A stretch of DNA of 64,000 bases from Rhodospirillaceae bacterium (lineage in GTDB: Bacteria; Pseudomonadota; Alphaproteobacteria; SHVP01), in the NCBI GenBank assembly GCA_002722055.1, contig PBKD01000007.1, forward strand, positions 154,793 to 218,792. The letters run 5' to 3'. The notes below the pieces were generated by a model. That model was given only the letters and a program-made list of their open reading frames with translations. It did no database searches and was not told the origin of the DNA. Numbering within the stretch: position 1 is the stretch's first letter; each line of letters opens with the position of its first letter. Below are positions 9,193 through 17,989 of the stretch, in pieces. Both the position numbers and the translations under genes were made by a program.

Positions 9193-9697
9193 TTTTTTTT
9201 TGAGGTTTTTCAATTAACTCAATAACGGATACTCTATCTTTCTCATTTATCATCTTGATTAGTAATTCTCTATAATTTTCAACTGCATCAGCACCAGATG
9301 ACCTAAAAGCTTCAGCTAATTTTCTTAATTGCGGTTCTGAAAGTTTTTTTTCTAATAATAACCCTTTTTCAGTAAGGTATAATCTCTTTTGCCTTCTATC
9401 TTTCGTTCCTTGTATTTGATCAATATATTTATCATTTACTAATTGAGTTAGAACCCTACTAAGACTTTGCTTGGTAATTTTAAGAATTTTTAGCAATTCG
9501 GTTACAGATATTCCTTCATTTCTATATACAAAGTGAATTACCCTATGATGAGCTCTCCCAAATCCAACTTCTGCTAAAATTTTATCTGGCCCTTCAGTAA
9601 AGTCCCTATAGGCAAAAAAAAGTAATTCAATTGTTTGTCTAAGGTCTTCTTCTCTTAGAAAAAGTGGATTTGGCACTCTTGATTTCACATCAACCAT
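9170..9697 (-). CDS. MarR-family transcriptional regulator
   Basis: This 175-aa protein has a MarR winged helix-turn-helix: ISVTELLKILKITKQSLSRV (about 83-102) as the recognition region, and a wing with DRRQKRLYLTEKG (about 120-132). An N-terminal helix rich in Leu and Phe forms the dimer interface. It is the first gene of a MarR-OmpR-EnvZ operon. This trio is repeated across alphaproteobacteria, where the MarR protein may regulate the pair, but its ligand is unknown. It is divergent from ilvE, with 122 bases of shared control region. Confidence 0.88.
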   Translation of the reverse strand: MVDVKSRVPNPLFLREEDLRQTIELLFFAYRDFTEGPDKILAEVGFGRAHHRVIHFVYRNEGISVTELLKILKITKQSLSRVLTQLVNDKYIDQIQGTKDRRQKRLYLTEKGLLLEKKLSEPQLRKLAEAFRSSGADAVENYRELLIKMINEKDRVSVIELIEKPQKKNETNFAD

Positions 9698-9819
9698 ATT
9701 GACTCACATCACTTTAAGGTCTAAAGCCAAGGCTAAAATATAAAAAGTTCTAGTGTTATGACAGGTTTTAATTTATGAATCAATTTTATTATATTTAATT
9801 GAGATAAATAAGGGATTTA

Positions 9820-10695
9820 ATGATGAGCTTATTGCCTTTTGATAGCAGGGATGGCCATATATGGCTAGATGGCAATTTTATTCAGTGGAGAGATGCCAAA
9901 CTTCATGTTCTTTCTCATGCCTTACACTATGCAAGTGCAGTTTTTGAGGGAGAAAGAGTATATAAAGGTAAGATTTTCAAGCTTGAAGAGCATACTGCTA
10001 GACTATATGAATCAGCTGAATATCTTGGTTTTGAAATTCCTTTTGAACAAAAAATAATTAATGAAGCTTCAAATCAACTTGTAAAAAAACTATCTATTTC
10101 TGACGGATATCTTAGACCAATAGCTTGGAGAGGTAGTGAGATGATGGGGGTTTCTGCTCAGGAAACAACTATTCATTTGGCCATAGCAGGCTGGGCTTGG
10201 CCATCTTATTTTGACCCTGAACAGCGGATGAAGGGGATTAGGCTTAAATTATCAGATTGGAGGAGGCCGGCACCAGAAACAGCTCCCGTTCAAAGCAAAG
10301 CTGCTGGATTATACATGATTTGTACCTTGAGTAAGCACAAGGCCGAAGAAGAGGGTTATGATGATGCTTTAATGCTAGATTGGCGAGGTAATATAGCTGA
10401 GGCAACTGGTGCTAATGTATTTTTTGTATTTAATAACGAATTGCACACTCCCTTAGCAGATTGTTTTCTAAATGGAATTACTAGGAGAACAATTATTGAT
10501 CTAGCTAAAGAAAGGGGAATTAAAGTTATAGAAAGAACTATAAAATTAACAGAACTCAGTTCTGCCAATGAAGTCTTTTTGACTGGCACAGCAGCTGAGG
10601 TTACTCCTGTTGGTCAGATTGAAGAAATAAAATTTACCGTCGGCGAAGTAACAAAATCTTTAATGGATGATTATCAAAAAATAACTAATTCATGA
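9820..10695 (+). CDS. ilvE: Branched-chain amino acid aminotransferase
   Basis: This fold-type IV PLP enzyme carries out the last step of Val, Leu and Ile synthesis. The N-terminal HALHYASAVFEGERVY stretch (33-48), PLP lysine Lys160 (VQSKAAGLY) and the EATGANVF cofactor motif (194-201) are conserved. At 291 aa it matches alphaproteobacterial IlvE. Two ATG codons stand side by side at 9820 and 9823 and either could start translation. D-amino-acid transaminases share the fold, but the VFEGERVY motif favours IlvE. Confidence 0.93.
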   Translation: MMSLLPFDSRDGHIWLDGNFIQWRDAKLHVLSHALHYASAVFEGERVYKGKIFKLEEHTARLYESAEYLGFEIPFEQKIINEASNQLVKKLSISDGYLRPIAWRGSEMMGVSAQETTIHLAIAGWAWPSYFDPEQRMKGIRLKLSDWRRPAPETAPVQSKAAGLYMICTLSKHKAEEEGYDDALMLDWRGNIAEATGANVFFVFNNELHTPLADCFLNGITRRTIIDLAKERGIKVIERTIKLTELSSANEVFLTGTAAEVTPVGQIEEIKFTVGEVTKSLMDDYQKITNS

Positions 10696-10827
10696 TAATA
10701 ATCAGATATTTACGTCCTTAATTTAATGCAAACATAATAGTGACTCCAATCACTTCAAAGTTAATTAACTATATTTTTCTCAGTTTTCTGTAGTATATTA
10801 TGGTTAACAAAAATTGGAGGAATTATT

Positions 10828-11124
10828 TTGTTTGCCAAATACTCGTCAGAAAAATTTCCGATGGCTTTTATTTATCAAGTTTTAAAATTTGAAAAAAATA
10901 TTGGTATTCTATCTGCCGTCTCAGAAAATTCTACAAAAAGAGTGAATCCTATTTTAAAGACTGACTTAAATTTTCTTAATCCGGAAAGCGCTTATTATTT
11001 TTTCTTAATTATTGAAAATTTGAGAAAAAAAGGCAAAAAAGAAATCAATCAAAATAAAAATAAAATTAGAAAAATATATACTGTTAAATCTGTTTTAGGT
11101 TTATCTAATGATTTAAGTGTTTAA
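10828..11124 (+). CDS. Small basic protein of unknown function
   Basis: This 98-aa protein is not recognised. It begins at a TTG with a strong GGAGG ribosome site seven bases upstream, which is why the frame is taken as real. It has no signal peptide. The middle has a short hydrophobic-aromatic stretch (YYFFLIIENL, about 56-65), and the next 20 residues are rich in Lys and Asn (about 66-86), so it is strongly basic near the C-terminus. Its stop codon overlaps the moaE stop from the opposite strand. Function cannot be guessed from sequence. Confidence 0.6.
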   Translation: MFAKYSSEKFPMAFIYQVLKFEKNIGILSAVSENSTKRVNPILKTDLNFLNPESAYYFFLIIENLRKKGKKEINQNKNKIRKIYTVKSVLGLSNDLSV

Positions 11125-11543
11125 TTTTTTTCAGGTTTAAGCCAATATTTTTTATTTAAAGTTTCTTCTAATTTCCAAAATGTAGCTTTAGTCTTCAGTT
11201 TTTCTACAATAAATTCAGTGGCCTTAAATGAAGTTTTTCGATGAGCAGATGATGTCATAACTAAAACAATATTATCACCAGGAAATAACTTTCCGTATCT
11301 ATGAATTATAAGAGATGAATTAATTGGCCATTTATTTAAAGCTTCAAGCTCTATAGTCTCGAGCTGTTTCTCGGTCATAATTGGGTAATGTTCTATTTCA
11401 AGACTTTTTATAATTAAATCATTATTTTTTTCTCTAACTTTACCTATAAATATTACACAACCTCCAGAATTATTTTTCTTTAAATTTAAAAGTTTTAATT
11501 CATCTGCAATATCAAAATCTTCTTTCTGAACTTTTACTACCAA
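11121..11543 (-). CDS. moaE: Molybdopterin synthase catalytic subunit
   Basis: MoaE joins with MoaD to insert two sulfurs into precursor Z, making molybdopterin. The family blocks GGCVIFIGKVREKN, LEIEHYPIMTEKQLE, IIHRYGKLFPGD and SSAHRKTSF are all visible. A frame open to 11588 begins inside moaD, but the likely start is TTG at 11543, one base after the moaD stop. A GGAGG site lies exactly five bases before it, built from the codons for the C-terminal Gly-Gly of MoaD. The 140-aa product then has the usual length. Confidence 0.92.
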   Translation of the reverse strand: MVVKVQKEDFDIADELKLLNLKKNNSGGCVIFIGKVREKNNDLIIKSLEIEHYPIMTEKQLETIELEALNKWPINSSLIIHRYGKLFPGDNIVLVMTSSAHRKTSFKATEFIVEKLKTKATFWKLEETLNKKYWLKPEKN

Positions 11544-11544
11544 T

Positions 11545-11796
11545 TCAGCCTCCAGTAACTGGAGGAAAAATAGCAATTTCATCATCATTTTTTATCTTAT
11601 GAGTAATATCAACAAATTCAAAATTTACTGAAAATTTTAATACTTTCTTATTTGATAGTGCATCTTTATAGCCTGAACCTTTATGTGATAAAAAGTCCAA
11701 TAATTTTTCTATATTGTTTATATCTTTAGGTAAGTTAATTATTTCATGGTTAATTCCTATTCTTTCTCTTACCCAGGAAAAATAAATAATCTTCAT
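11545..11796 (-). CDS. moaD: Molybdopterin synthase sulfur carrier subunit
   Basis: This 83-aa ubiquitin-fold protein ends in PPVTGG, the C-terminal di-glycine that is thiocarboxylated and hands sulfur to MoaE. The N-terminal KIIYFSWVRERIG and the C-terminal IAIFPPVTGG are typical. It sits two bases after moeA and one base before moaE, so the three molybdenum cofactor genes are coupled. Confidence 0.93.
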   Translation of the reverse strand: MKIIYFSWVRERIGINHEIINLPKDINNIEKLLDFLSHKGSGYKDALSNKKVLKFSVNFEFVDITHKIKNDDEIAIFPPVTGG

Positions 11797-11798
11797 AG

Positions 11799-13032
11799 CT
11801 AGCCTTCATTAAATGGGATAAATTTTATTGACATGCCTTTTTCAATATAATTAACATTTTCTTCCAATTCAACCAAGCCATCTGACTCGATAAATGATTG
11901 AAAAACTCCAGATGTTTGTTTGATGTGTTTATATGCAATTATTTTATTATTTTTCCTAATTAGTTTGACTCTTAGAAACTCTGTTCTATTTGATTTTTTA
12001 TTATAAGAGAAACCAGACTCAACATAATAATAATTAGATAAATAATTCGAAGCCCCAGATAAGATTAAGACTATAGGTTTTATAACCCTTAAGAATATTG
12101 TAAACATAGCTGAAGTATTCCCAGGTAATCCTACAACCAATGATTTCTTTACCTTTCCAATTACTAACGGTTTACCTGGTTTAACTCTTATCCTATTTAT
12201 ATATACTTTTCCAATTTGTCGAATAATATTATTGATATAATCCTCCTCGCCCTTAGATGCGCTTCCCGAGGTAATTATAATATCACTATCAAATGAATTA
12301 TTAACTATAGCCTGTTTGATTAATTCTAAATTATCTTTTATAATCTTTAGATCTATCAACGTACAGTTAAGTTCTTTAAGAAGTGAAGATAATATAAATC
12401 TATTTGAGTCATATCTCTTGCCCTCATTAATTTTGTTGCCTGGAGTTAAAAGTTCATTTCCTGTAGAAAAGATAACAATTTTTAATGGTTTATACACTCT
12501 AATTTTTTTTAACCCTATAGCCGCAATCTGACCTATATCCTGGGGTTTTAAAATTTTTCCCTTTTCCAATATTTTTTTATTTCTTGAGACATCCTCACCT
12601 TTCATTCTAATATTTTGGCCTAGAATTGTATTAAAAGGGAAAGAAATTTTAGATCCATTATTTTCACAATTTTCATGCATGACAACTGTATCAAAAAAAT
12701 CAGGAACATGTGAGCCAGTATATACTTTCAATGCAGATAGAGGTTCAATTTCTCTTTTAAAAATTTTTCCTGGGGGATTTTTCCCAATAAGCTTGAGTTC
12801 AAAATTGGAATTAACTAGTTCATCAAATTTAATAGCATAACCATCAACAGCTGAACAGTTATATTGAGGTATGTAAATATTGGAGTAGATGTCATCTGCT
12901 AAAATTCTGTTAAGTGTATTATTTATAAATACCTCTTCAGTTGCAGGTTTATCTATTGGAAGTTTTTTTATAAGTTCAATAGTTTCAAAGATATTTAAAT
13001 TTGTATGTATTTTCCTAAACCCCGATAACCAT
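11799..13032 (-). pseudogene. moeA: Molybdopterin molybdenumtransferase MoeA, 5' end out of frame
   Basis: MoeA ligates molybdate to adenylylated molybdopterin. The reading frame is open from 11799 to about 13024 and covers the whole family: NCSAVDGYA, VYTGSHVP, NIRMKGEDVS, FSTGNELL, SGSASKGEEDY, KPGKPLVIG and GLPGN. No ATG, GTG or TTG occurs in that frame before a TTG at 12731, which would delete about the first 100 residues. An ATG at 13032 is in the wrong frame and meets a stop after five codons. Removing one G from the GGGG run at 13020-13023 joins it exactly to the MoeA frame. The gene may therefore be a sequencing error, a slippage-dependent gene or a fresh pseudogene. The FDN of the usual FDNSAMDGYA reads YNC, so the acidic residue is Asn. 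Confidence 0.75.
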
Positions 13033-13046
13033 AATTAAAATAATAA

Positions 13047-13604
13047 TTATTTAAATTTTTTTAAAATTCTTAAACCCCGACTTATATACGAAACTCCAGA
13101 TATTATAGTTATTAATGCAGTAAGCCAAAGCAATAAGGTGCCTATTTGATAAATAATACTTATATTTGACGCATACGCTAATAGAAGTACTCCCAAAGAT
13201 ATAAATTGTATTACAGTTTTTATTTTACCTAATCTATTAACTGGTAAAGATTGATTGTAGCCAGACAGGAACTCTCGTAGCCCTGATATAAGTAATTCTC
13301 TAAATATAATTAGAAATGCAGCAACAAATGAGAGGCCATCAATTACTCCCACATATATAAGAACCAATAAAATAGAGACAGTGAGGATTTTGTCTGCAAT
13401 TGGATCCATTAATTTACCAAACAAAGTTACCTGATTTTTTTTTCTTGCTAAGTAGCCGTCAAGATAATCTGTAATACCACAATAGATAAAAATAAAAAAA
13501 ACTAAGAGGTTTGTAGCAGAGTGATTATATAATGAGAGGATAATAATTATAGGAATCATTATTATTCTTGAAAGTGTCAATATATTTGGAATATTAATTA
13601 ACAT
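13047..13604 (-). CDS. pgsA: CDP-diacylglycerol-glycerol-3-phosphate 3-phosphatidyltransferase
   Basis: PgsA makes phosphatidylglycerol phosphate in the inner membrane, the committed step to phosphatidylglycerol and cardiolipin. The CDP-alcohol phosphotransferase motif DG-x2-AR-x8-G-x3-D-x3-D is present (DYLDGYLARKKN, then GKLMDPIADK, about 43-71). Several membrane helices make up the rest of the 185 residues. It lies 14 bases after uvrC and just upstream of moeA, the order uvrC-pgsA-moa seen in many alphaproteobacteria. Confidence 0.95.
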   Translation of the reverse strand: MLINIPNILTLSRIIMIPIIIILSLYNHSATNLLVFFIFIYCGITDYLDGYLARKKNQVTLFGKLMDPIADKILTVSILLVLIYVGVIDGLSFVAAFLIIFRELLISGLREFLSGYNQSLPVNRLGKIKTVIQFISLGVLLLAYASNISIIYQIGTLLLWLTALITIISGVSYISRGLRILKKFK

Positions 13605-13618
13605 ATATTAAAAATATA

Positions 13619-15448
13619 CTATTTTTCATTATGAAAAAAGTTATAAATAGTATTTGCCATTACTTTGCTTATTCCGTCTACTCTTTCTAAATCAACTAAT
13701 CCTGCACGTTTTGCTTCTTCTGCTGATCCAAAATGATACAATAAAGCCTTTTTTCTTTTCACCCCGATACCAGGGATTTGATCTAAAGGGTTTGAAATTA
13801 AATTTTTTATTCTTTTTGATCTGTGAAAATTTATAGCAAACCTATGCGATTCATCTCTTAGTCTTTGAATAAAGAAAAAAACGGAGCTTTTGTTATCAAT
13901 ATATATATATTCACCGTTTAAGTTTAAAATCTTTTCTTCTCCTGGCTTTCTGTCTTTCCCTTTAGAGATTGATATATAATTTATATCATTAATATTATAT
14001 TTTAATAAAATATTTTTGAGTACATTTAGTTGCCCCTTTCCACCATCAATGATAATTAGATTTGGTTTGCTAGCTTTATCTTTTATTAATCTTTCAATTC
14101 TTCTAGTAATAACCTCTTGCATCATTCCATAGTCATCTCCTGGACTGATTTTACTATTTATATTAAATTTTCTATATTGATTTTTTTCAAAGCCGTTTTT
14201 TCCAAAGACTATCATTGCTCCAACTTGGTTTGATCCACTAATATGACTATTATCAAATACTTCTATCCTATTGATTTGTTTTTTAATTTTTAGAATTTCC
14301 TGTAATTTACGCAATAAATTTAAATTAGAAATTTTTTCATTTTTTTTTCTTATTAATGCATTTTTTGAATTATTAAATGAATCTAAAATTATTTGTTTTT
14401 TATACCCACGAATAGGTTGTTCTATTTTTACTGTTTTTAATTTTATTTTAGAGAGAGTTTTCTCAATTAATTCTTTTTGGTTGAGGTCTGTATTAATGAT
14501 TATTAATTTTGGAGGGTTATTATCTTGATAAAATTGCAAAATAAAAGCCTCAACAATTAATTCGTTATTCATATTTTTAATATTACTAAAAAAATAATTT
14601 TTACTTCCATAATTTTGTCCGGATCGAAAAATAGTTAAGTTTATACATGCATCGTTACCCTCAGTGTACAAACCAATAACATCTGCTTCGGTATTTGAAT
14701 TTAGATTAATATTTTGATTTGTTTGAATAAAAGTTAATGCTTGAAGCCTATCACGATATGAAGCTGCAGCCTCAAAGTCTTCATCACTAGAGGCTTTTAT
14801 CATTTTTTCTGATAATTTTTCTTGTATGTATTTAGTTCTTCCTTTTAAGAAATTTCTAGCATCTTTTACTATTTGATCATATTTATTCTTGGCAATTTTG
14901 TTTACACAAGGTGCTGTACATCTTTTTATTTGATACTCTAGGCATGGTCGATTTCTATTATTTAAAATTTGATCTGTGCAAGATCTTAAAGGAAAAGCTT
15001 TTTGTAATACTGAAACTGCTTTATTTACTGCAACTGCTGAAGCGAAAGGGCCATAATATTCTTCATTAGAGTGCCTCTTTCCTCTATGCTTAGATATTTG
15101 AGGCCATTTATGATTCTTTCGTAATACAATATAAGGAAATGATTTATCATCTCTCAATAAAATATTAAAACGAGGTTTATTTTTTTTTATTAAATTTGAT
15201 TCAAGGAGTATTGCTTCTACTTCAGTTTTTGTGATTGTTATATCTATGGAAAAAACCATTGATACCATTTTTTTTATTCTTGGGTTTAAATTTTTGATTT
15301 TAGTATAGCTATTAATCCTTTTTTTTAAGTTTTTAGCTTTTCCTATATATAGGCACCCTCTGTCTTGGCCAAGCATTTTATAAACGCCTGGTGAGTTAGG
15401 TATTGTCTTTACAATTTGCAAAATAACATTATTTTCAGGATGTTTCAT
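13619..15448 (-). CDS. uvrC: UvrABC excinuclease subunit C
   Basis: UvrC makes both incisions in nucleotide excision repair. Its GIY-YIG nuclease domain is at the N-terminus (GVYKMLGQDRGCLYIGKAKN, about 21-40). Next come the Cys-rich block with CLEYQIKRCTAPC, a UVR motif (about 210-235), an RNase H-like C-terminal nuclease (EVFDNSHISGS, then IIDGGKGQL) and a helix-hairpin-helix end (QIPGIGVKRKKALLYHFGS). At 609 aa it is full length. uvrB lies 2.5 kb away on the same strand. Confidence 0.96.
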   Translation of the reverse strand: MKHPENNVILQIVKTIPNSPGVYKMLGQDRGCLYIGKAKNLKKRINSYTKIKNLNPRIKKMVSMVFSIDITITKTEVEAILLESNLIKKNKPRFNILLRDDKSFPYIVLRKNHKWPQISKHRGKRHSNEEYYGPFASAVAVNKAVSVLQKAFPLRSCTDQILNNRNRPCLEYQIKRCTAPCVNKIAKNKYDQIVKDARNFLKGRTKYIQEKLSEKMIKASSDEDFEAAASYRDRLQALTFIQTNQNINLNSNTEADVIGLYTEGNDACINLTIFRSGQNYGSKNYFFSNIKNMNNELIVEAFILQFYQDNNPPKLIIINTDLNQKELIEKTLSKIKLKTVKIEQPIRGYKKQIILDSFNNSKNALIRKKNEKISNLNLLRKLQEILKIKKQINRIEVFDNSHISGSNQVGAMIVFGKNGFEKNQYRKFNINSKISPGDDYGMMQEVITRRIERLIKDKASKPNLIIIDGGKGQLNVLKNILLKYNINDINYISISKGKDRKPGEEKILNLNGEYIYIDNKSSVFFFIQRLRDESHRFAINFHRSKRIKNLISNPLDQIPGIGVKRKKALLYHFGSAEEAKRAGLVDLERVDGISKVMANTIYNFFHNEK

Positions 15449-15794
15449 GTTCTCTGGACTTATTAATTAACCAAAATTTATAAATATTTATATTACTATT
15501 CCGCTAGATATCTGAATAAATTTATTAAACTCACTTAATTGTGGATAACTCTGTGGGTATAGTGCCTGTAGAAAATATAATCTGCCAAAAAACCTTTAGC
15601 ACCCTCTAAATACCTATAAAATAAGCAATTTTTTAAACCATTGAAAAATATAGGAAATTTATATAATTGAGTAAAATTTTGAATAAAAACAACCATTTGT
15701 TCAAGTTTTCTTAGTGTTGAAAGTTATCGATTATAACATGTGTACAAAACACTTATTTTAACTAAATTATATAGGAAAAACCCTTAACATATTA
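15449..15794. other. 346-bp gap with a DnaA box pair
   Basis: No gene was found here. The reverse strand carries a perfect DnaA 9-mer, TTATCCACA (15540-15548). Twelve bases further on lies ATACCCACA (15552-15560), with two mismatches to the consensus. The rest is very AT-rich and includes GTTATCGATTATAAC-like dyad sequence near 15723-15737. It may be a DnaA-controlled promoter for uvrC or part of a replication origin. Two sites are too few to decide. Confidence 0.45.
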
Positions 15795-16211
15795 TTATAA
15801 ATGGTTTTTTTTATACTCAATCTCTATTCCCACACTTTCTGTCTCATCTATTATTTCAAGTTTCTCTATTTTTATAATTACTGATTGAGCCATTTTATAT
15901 ATGAGGCATAGGTTAGCAATTTTTTGGGCTAAGACCTCTACCAAGTTTGTGTGCTCTTTTGATACTAAATTTTTAACTCCGTTAACAATTTTTTCATAAT
16001 CAACTATATTTTTGATTGATTCGTCATTAAAAATATTTGGAGGTGTGATGAAAACATTAATATTGATTTTTATTGGTTGTTTCGTTATTTTTTCATAGCT
16101 ATGGATACCTATCCTTGCGTCAAGTATTAGGTTATTGATTTGAACTGAGTATTTATTAGTTTCTAGAGTAAAACTTCTTTTTTTATCAAGAGAAATTAAC
16201 TTCTTTATCAT
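15795..16211 (-). CDS. folB: Dihydroneopterin aldolase family protein
   Basis: This 138-aa protein has the FolB fold signature: LDARIGIHSYEKITKQPIKI (about 30-49), containing the catalytic Glu of the GxxxxE motif, IVDYEKIV (about 69-76) and the EVLAQKIA helix (about 92-99). KIEKLE follows near the C-terminus. FolB splits dihydroneopterin to give the pterin precursor of folate. The ATG overlaps the stop of the SDR gene by four bases. The N-terminal 20 residues before the core are longer than in most homologues. Confidence 0.85.
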   Translation of the reverse strand: MIKKLISLDKKRSFTLETNKYSVQINNLILDARIGIHSYEKITKQPIKININVFITPPNIFNDESIKNIVDYEKIVNGVKNLVSKEHTNLVEVLAQKIANLCLIYKMAQSVIIKIEKLEIIDETESVGIEIEYKKNHL

Positions 16212-16954
16212 TCTTTAAAGTCCTCATATTTCCAAGACAAATGTGCTCCCCCATCTAAAGCAATCATTTGACCAGTCATCCCTTCAACCGAAATAATAAA
16301 TTGAATTGCCTTACAAATCTCTTCAACTGTTGATGCCTTCTCAAGAGGTGTAGACATACTTTGCTTTTTAAATTCCTCCAAAGTTTGTCTAGAGCTAGGC
16401 AAAATCGGTCCTGGGCCTATAGCATTTACTCTGATTCTAGGCGCTAGGGCTAATGCAGAAATTTGAGTAAAGTTCCATAAACCAGTTTTACTTAGTGTAT
16501 AAGAGACAAAATGTGGAGTTAAGTTCCAAACCCTTTGATCAACTATATTTATTATATTCCCATTAAGAGCTTGCGGTAGCTGTTTTTCAAAATATTTTGT
16601 AAGTAGAACGGGTGATCTTAAGTTAGAGTTAATATGGCTATCCCATGATTCAATAGAAATATTATTTACTTCATCTCTTTCAAATATGGAAGCATTATTA
16701 ATTAGACAATTGATGTTACCTATTTTATTTACTACATCATATATAAGTTTTTTTGATTCTTCGCCAATAGATAAATCTGCTTGAAATGAAAAAGCATTCA
16801 ATCCTTTATCATTTATTTCTTTAGCTAATTTCTCAGCTTCATCTTTAGATTCATTATAATGAATTGCTATATTCCATTTTTTTTTAGCAAAATCTATTGC
16901 AATTGCTTTGCCAATTCTTTTTGCTCCTCCAGTTATAAGAACAGTTTTGGTCAT
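16208..16954 (-). CDS. SDR-family oxidoreductase, FolM/pteridine reductase-like
   Basis: A classical short-chain dehydrogenase of 248 aa. The nucleotide-binding motif TGGAKRIG (8-15) has the basic residue typical of pteridine reductases rather than the usual TGxxxGIG. The catalytic Tyr-x3-Lys is in SYTLSK (about 152-157). Four-base overlap with folB supports a role in reducing dihydro- or monapterins in folate or pterin metabolism, as for FolM and PTR1. That assignment is an inference from motif and neighbour. Confidence 0.82.
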   Translation of the reverse strand: MTKTVLITGGAKRIGKAIAIDFAKKKWNIAIHYNESKDEAEKLAKEINDKGLNAFSFQADLSIGEESKKLIYDVVNKIGNINCLINNASIFERDEVNNISIESWDSHINSNLRSPVLLTKYFEKQLPQALNGNIINIVDQRVWNLTPHFVSYTLSKTGLWNFTQISALALAPRIRVNAIGPGPILPSSRQTLEEFKKQSMSTPLEKASTVEEICKAIQFIISVEGMTGQMIALDGGAHLSWKYEDFKE

Positions 16955-16971
16955 TAAATTTTCCCTATCTT

Positions 16972-17925
16972 TTAAAGGTTTTTATCATATATAAAAATTG
17001 TATATATGTATGTTATATAAGAAATAAAAAATAAAATTCCAATATACTTACTAATTTTAATTTTTAATAAAAATAAAGGCACAAGAAATATTAATGATAA
17101 AAACATTATAGATAAGTCAAATAGAACTATTTCCTTTTTAACAGGTATACTAACTACTAAGCTAGTTATGCCTGCTACCCCAAGGGTATTGAATATATTG
17201 CTACCAATGACATTGCCAATAATAAAATCACTTTGTTTTTTTAATGCAGCAATAATTGAGGTTGAAAGTTCTGGAAGTGAAGTGCCTATAGCAAGTAGGG
17301 ATAGTCCTATAATCTCTTTTGGAACATTAAAATCTGATGCTATGCCTATAGCTCCCTTGATTAATAAGTCTGACCCAAAGAATAATCCTAATAAGCCAAC
17401 AACAAGTAAAATTATAATAATAAATAATTTATTTGATGATTCTAGTGAATTTACTTCACTAGATATAGACTGAAATTTTTTTCTATCTTTTTTCCCTTGA
17501 ATATATGAATTAAATAAAAATAAGACTAACAAAAAAGAGAGAATTATTCCTTCAAATTTGTTAATCTCAAAATTAAGGGAAAAAATAATGAATAGAATAT
17601 ATGCTACTATAAGAATTAAGTAATTTTTAATATTTTCATAGCCTAATACAATTGGGGCTATTAATGCAGGAAGCCCTAATATAAGAAGAATATTTGCAAT
17701 ATTACTTCCTACTATATTGCCAATTGTTAATTCTGGAGAACCCGATATAGCAGCATCTAAGCTTACTAGTAATTCTGGCATAGATGTCCCAAATGCAACA
17801 ACTGTAAGCGCTATCAATAAGGTTGATACTTTAAGTCTAAGGGCAAGCGAGACAGCTCCTCTTACTAAAAATTCTCCGCCTAATATTAATAATGATAATC
17901 CGATAGCGACAAAAAAATAATTCAT
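16972..17925 (-). CDS. Calcium/sodium antiporter, CaCA family
   Basis: This 317-aa inner-membrane protein has ten or so hydrophobic segments. It carries the two inverted alpha repeats of the YrbG/CaxA exchangers: GTSMPELLVSLDAA with GNIVGSNIANI in the first half, and GTSLPELSTSIIAA with GNVIGSNIFNT in the second. These repeats hold the ion-binding Glu residues and indicate Na+/Ca2+ or K+-independent cation exchange. It lies on the same strand as its neighbours, 17 bases before the SDR gene, although no functional link is apparent. Confidence 0.92.
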   Translation of the reverse strand: MNYFFVAIGLSLLILGGEFLVRGAVSLALRLKVSTLLIALTVVAFGTSMPELLVSLDAAISGSPELTIGNIVGSNIANILLILGLPALIAPIVLGYENIKNYLILIVAYILFIIFSLNFEINKFEGIILSFLLVLFLFNSYIQGKKDRKKFQSISSEVNSLESSNKLFIIIILLVVGLLGLFFGSDLLIKGAIGIASDFNVPKEIIGLSLLAIGTSLPELSTSIIAALKKQSDFIIGNVIGSNIFNTLGVAGITSLVVSIPVKKEIVLFDLSIMFLSLIFLVPLFLLKIKISKYIGILFFISYITYIYTIFIYDKNL

Positions 17926-17989
17926 TTAGTTATTATAAAATTATCAATAAATAAAGTCGAGAAATGAAATTTATACATTATTAATAATG

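Noticed and set aside
12731..12731. TTG at 12731 as the moeA start
   Set aside because: It would cut off the conserved NCSAVDGYA block and about 100 residues that are clearly coding in the same frame.
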